Source: Rhodospirillales bacterium
GTDB lineage: Bacteria > Pseudomonadota > Alphaproteobacteria > Rhodospirillales > Casp-alpha2
Direction of reading: 5' to 3'
Length of the DNA: 8,931 bases
NCBI GenBank assembly: GCA_030727885.1
Contig: JANRAT010000060.1
Location: 1-8,931, forward strand
Position numbers and translations under genes: made by a program
Shown here: positions 6,332-8,931 of the stretch, one piece after another
Layout: every line of letters begins with the position of its first letter
Numbering within the stretch: the stretch's first letter is position 1
The notes under the pieces: model-generated
What the model was told of the DNA's origin: nothing
Seen by the model: the letters and a program-made list of their open reading frames with translations, nothing else
The model's database searches: none

Positions 6332-8095
6332 ATGAAAGCATCGCAAATCGGTATCCAGGTTATGCGCGAAATGCCCGCTGATGCGGATGACCTCGCACAG
6401 GCATGGCTGGTTCGTGGCGGGTACTTGCAACAGCACGCTGCCGGAATCTACTGCGTGACCGGGCTCATGTACCGGGTCGAGGAAAAGGTGTCGCGGATTA
6501 TCTCTGAAGAGATCACCCGTTACGGCGGCATGCAGATCAGGCTGCCGATCCTGCAGAGTGCAGAAATCTGGAAGCAGTCCGGCCGCTGGGCGGTTTATGA
6601 ACACGCCAATCTGATGTTCCAGTCGACCGACCGCAAAGGCCGCATGTTCGGCCTCAGCCCGACCGCCGAGGAAGTGGTCTGTGATCTGGCCAAGCATCTG
6701 ATCCGCTCACCGGCGCAGATGCCGCTCAACCTGTTTCAGCAGAACATGAAGTTCCGCGATGAGCTGCGTCCCCGTTCGGGGCTGCTGCGGTCACGCGAAT
6801 TCATCATGATGGATGCCTACAGCTTCGACATGGATGAAGAGGGCCTTGATCTGTCGTATCGCAAGATGCGTCAGGCCTATCATGCCGTGTTCAAGAAAAT
6901 GGGCTTCGAATACATCGTCGTGCAGGCGGATTCTGGCGCCATCGGCGGCTCGGCTTCCGAAGAATTCATGGCCATCAGCTCGGCTGGCGAAGACACGCTT
7001 TTGTATACCGACAGTTATGCTGCCAATGTGGAACGTGCTGCCAGTGAGGCGACGGCCCCGGTCAAAGCCGAAGACGGCCCGATGCAGATCATCGAGACGC
7101 CGGACAGTGAAACCATCACCAAGGTCGCCGATTTCGTTGGCGTGCATCCTTCGGCAGTGCTGAAAACGCTGGTCTTCGATCTTGTCTATCAGGACAGGGT
7201 CGAACCGGTGGTGGTGCTGATCCGCGGGGATTGCGACGTCAATCCGGTCAAGCTGTCCAACCATTTTGGTGCGATTGCAGCGCAGCCGTCCGACGTTGGT
7301 ACGGTTCGCAAGGTAACCGGCTGCGAGCCCGGCTACGTCGGCCCGATCGGCATGTTGCCGGGTGCAAAGATGATTGCTGACAAGACCCTCGACGGCCTGA
7401 CCAGTCTGGTTTCCGGCTGCTGCCAGAAGGACAAGCATGCCGTCAAAGCCATGCCCGGTCGTGATTTCCCGTTACCGGAGATGGTTGACCTTCGAACCGC
7501 CAATCCGGGTGAAATCGGCCCGGGTGGCCAACCCCTGCAGCAGTGCAAGGGGATCGAGATCGGCCACGTCTTCAAGCTTGGCACCAAGTACTCGGAAGCG
7601 CTCAACGCCGGGGTCATCGATTCCAACCAGAAGTTCCAGAACTTCCAGATGGGCTGTTACGGGATCGGCACGACGCGTATCCTGCAGACCATCGTCGATC
7701 AGAACTGTGATCAGGAAACCGGCATTCGCTGGCCGGTCGTGCTGGCCCCGTATCATGCGCACCTTATTCCGGTGAAGGCAGATAATCCTGAAATGATGGA
7801 AGCCGCGGAAAAGATGGCAGCAACGCTGGAAACCCGCGGTTGCGAATGCATCGTTGATGACCGCAAAGGCAGCCTCGGTTCCAAGCTGAAGGATGGCGAC
7901 ATTCTGGGCCTGCCGCTGCGGGTCGTGTTCGGCCGCGATCTGGCCGACGGCAAAGTCGAGATTTTCAACCGCCTGACCGACGAAAAAGACGTCGTCACGC
8001 TGGATGAAGCGGTCGAGCGTCTGTCCGGTTTCGTGATCAGCGAACTGGCCGCCGCCAACGCCCGCCGCGATGCAGTGATCGCCGAAGGGGTCTAG
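6332..8095 (+). CDS. proS: Proline-tRNA ligase, long bacterial type with INS editing domain, divergent
   Basis: Class II aminoacyl-tRNA synthetase that charges tRNA-Pro with proline using ATP. The 587 residues match E. coli ProS (572) in layout. The N-terminal catalytic part has the TxE loop (Thr111-Ala112-Glu113) and motif 2 (FRDELRPRSGLLRSREF, 141-157). An inserted YbaK-like INS domain (about 224-407) carries Lys278, GYVGP (334-338) and His369 like the E. coli editing residues. Then come motif 3 (GCYGIGTTR, 441-449) and the anticodon-binding domain (about 470-587). Compared by eye with E. coli ProS, LGPTHEE is LSPTAEE, RPRFG is RPRSG, MKDAYSF is MMDAYSF, SASHEF is SASEEF, and the WLPTG loop near 42-46 is changed. 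The start matches the E. coli N-terminus, though the nearest good Shine-Dalgarno (AAAAGG, 6313-6318) is 13 nt away. Alphaproteobacterial ProRS usually lacks INS, so this may be a second copy. Confidence 0.93.
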   Translation: MKASQIGIQVMREMPADADDLAQAWLVRGGYLQQHAAGIYCVTGLMYRVEEKVSRIISEEITRYGGMQIRLPILQSAEIWKQSGRWAVYEHANLMFQSTDRKGRMFGLSPTAEEVVCDLAKHLIRSPAQMPLNLFQQNMKFRDELRPRSGLLRSREFIMMDAYSFDMDEEGLDLSYRKMRQAYHAVFKKMGFEYIVVQADSGAIGGSASEEFMAISSAGEDTLLYTDSYAANVERAASEATAPVKAEDGPMQIIETPDSETITKVADFVGVHPSAVLKTLVFDLVYQDRVEPVVVLIRGDCDVNPVKLSNHFGAIAAQPSDVGTVRKVTGCEPGYVGPIGMLPGAKMIADKTLDGLTSLVSGCCQKDKHAVKAMPGRDFPLPEMVDLRTANPGEIGPGGQPLQQCKGIEIGHVFKLGTKYSEALNAGVIDSNQKFQNFQMGCYGIGTTRILQTIVDQNCDQETGIRWPVVLAPYHAHLIPVKADNPEMMEAAEKMAATLETRGCECIVDDRKGSLGSKLKDGDILGLPLRVVFGRDLADGKVEIFNRLTDEKDVVTLDEAVERLSGFVISELAAANARRDAVIAEGV

Positions 8096-8125
8096 GCCCG
8101 CCTGTAAAATCTCTGAGCTGATACA

Positions 8126-8226
8126 CCGTCACCCCGGCGCAGGCCGGGGTCCAGTGTTTCAACCATACACAAGCTTGTATTGATAGACCCTGCTGATCTG
8201 GATTCCGGCCTTCGCCGGAATGACGG
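8126..8226. repeat. Paired inverted hairpin repeat between convergent genes
   Basis: Two 27-bp units face each other: 8128-8154 and 8198-8224. The first, compared with the reverse complement of the second, matches at 22 of 27 positions. Each unit is itself a hairpin: CCCCGGC-GCAG-GCCGGGG (8132-8149) and TTCCGGC-CTTC-GCCGGAA (8203-8220). Four of the five differences occur as two compensating pairs (C-G versus T-A) that keep the 7-bp stem intact. The 43-bp middle contains the palindrome ACAAGCTTGT (8169-8178), and the element is bounded by CCGTCA and TGACGG. It fills the gap between proS and the convergent oxidoreductase gene. The design (GTCA-stem-loop-stem-TCCAG) is a dispersed repeat type I know from many proteobacterial genomes, recalling Neisseria dRS3 in layout. 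It could also end transcription from both sides, although no T-run is present. Confidence 0.8.
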
Positions 8227-8232
8227 CCGGGT

Positions 8233-8931
8233 TTAGCGTCCCTGTTCTTCCGCCAGCAGTCTGTAGGAATTGCGGCGGTCGGCCTGATCAAAGGTCCAGG
8301 TCAGTACCACCGCTTCGTCGATGCCGAGTTTGTCGGCGAGTTGATCCAGCTGTTTGTAGACGCTTGCCCCGGTGCCGATGATGGCGTTGGCGCGAAGCCC
8401 GTCGAGGCGGCGCTTGTCGATATCCGTGTACTCATACGCGGCAGCGGTTTCCGGTGATTGCAGGGCGCGAAGATCGCCTTTTTCGCGCAGCACCTTCCAG
8501 TGTGCCCTTGATGAGAATAGGTGTTCTGCTTCTGCTTCTGTCTCCGCTGCCAGTGCCCACACGCAGATGTTGGCGATCGGCTCGGGATAGTGCGCACTCG
8601 GTTTGTAGTTCTGCCGGTAAACCTGCATCGCCCGCTCAACACCCTGACCATCGGTGATGAAGTGGGCGAAGCAATAGGGAATGCCGAAATGCGCGGCGAC
8701 CTGTGCGCCGAAATCCGAGGTGCCGAGCATCCAGATTTCCGGTGACGTCGGCCCCTGCGGTTTGGCGACAAGCCCCTGATGCGGGTGGCCGACCGTTAAC
8801 GGCTGGCCCGACACCCAGGCCATCAGATCCAGCACATTGGCCGGAAACCGTTCGGCATCCTCAGCGGCGTTTGGGTTGAGCGCGTAAGCGGTCTTGCCGT
8901 CCGAGCCGGGTGCCCGGCCTAGACCCAGATC
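8233..8931 (-). CDS. LLM class flavin-dependent oxidoreductase (MsnO8-like), 5' end missing
   Basis: The reading frame is open to the right edge and gives 232 C-terminal residues; roughly 100 N-terminal residues are outside, judged from the usual family length of about 330-340. The visible part begins DLGLGRAPGSDGKTA, the conserved loop of luciferase-like monooxygenases of the MsnO8/YhbW group. IWMLGTSDFGAQVAAHFGIP, a flavin-pocket helix region, and YCFAHF follow. The family uses reduced FMN and oxygen to oxidise small organic substrates; the substrate here cannot be told. An internal GTG at 8835 could be mistaken for a start, but the conserved sequence continues upstream of it. The stop TAA is at 8235-8233, just past the paired repeat, convergent with proS. 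Confidence 0.88.
   Translation of the reverse strand, partial: DLGLGRAPGSDGKTAYALNPNAAEDAERFPANVLDLMAWVSGQPLTVGHPHQGLVAKPQGPTSPEIWMLGTSDFGAQVAAHFGIPYCFAHFITDGQGVERAMQVYRQNYKPSAHYPEPIANICVWALAAETEAEAEHLFSSRAHWKVLREKGDLRALQSPETAAAYEYTDIDKRRLDGLRANAIIGTGASVYKQLDQLADKLGIDEAVVLTWTFDQADRRNSYRLLAEEQGR

Noticed and set aside
8834..8835. GTG at 8835 as the true start of the flavin oxidoreductase, or a truncated pseudogene
   Set aside because: The conserved DLGLGRAPG segment lies upstream in the same open frame to the window edge, so the gene is merely cut by the window.

Overview
The window looks like chromosomal DNA from an alphaproteobacterium, probably a Rhodospirillales-type lineage. This rests on moderately GC-rich coding sequence, the style of the GalU and MsnO8-type oxidoreductase sequences, and a paired 27-bp hairpin repeat of a kind common between genes in such genomes. 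No plasmid, phage, insertion sequence, tRNA, rRNA or CRISPR signal is visible, and the assignment is an inference from reading alone.

Left part (1-2683): the 5' end of a leftward gene for an exported protein is cut by the window edge. It is separated by a 207-bp gap, holding a perfect 21-bp palindrome, from a rightward pair: galU (UTP-glucose-1-phosphate uridylyltransferase, TTG start) and glpK (glycerol kinase), 36 bp apart. These supply UDP-glucose for envelope polysaccharide and glycerol 3-phosphate for lipid or carbon metabolism.

Middle part (2722-6216): a leftward LysR-type regulator faces a rightward DUF3604 (PHP-superfamily-like, putative metal-dependent hydrolase) gene across a 282-bp AT-rich gap. 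The gap contains a TTACG-N5-CGTAA dyad with a T-N11-A core next to candidate promoters on both strands, the classical layout of a LysR regulator and its divergent target. The DUF3604 protein keeps most PHP-like metal ligands, but the first motif reads HGQ instead of HxH. Its substrate is unknown.

Right part (6217-8931): a long, INS-domain-containing prolyl-tRNA synthetase follows on the same strand. Alphaproteobacteria usually have a short ProRS without the INS editing domain, and this protein also differs from E. coli ProS at several usually conserved residues around the active site. It may therefore be an accessory or specialised ProRS. Its 115-nt leader holds two hairpins and a 17-codon reading frame ending 4 nt before the proS start. 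After proS comes the hairpin repeat, then a convergent, right-truncated LLM flavin-dependent oxidoreductase gene.

The most unusual part is 3595-8095: regulator, atypical PHP-like enzyme and divergent ProRS. Whether these three form one functional unit is speculative.
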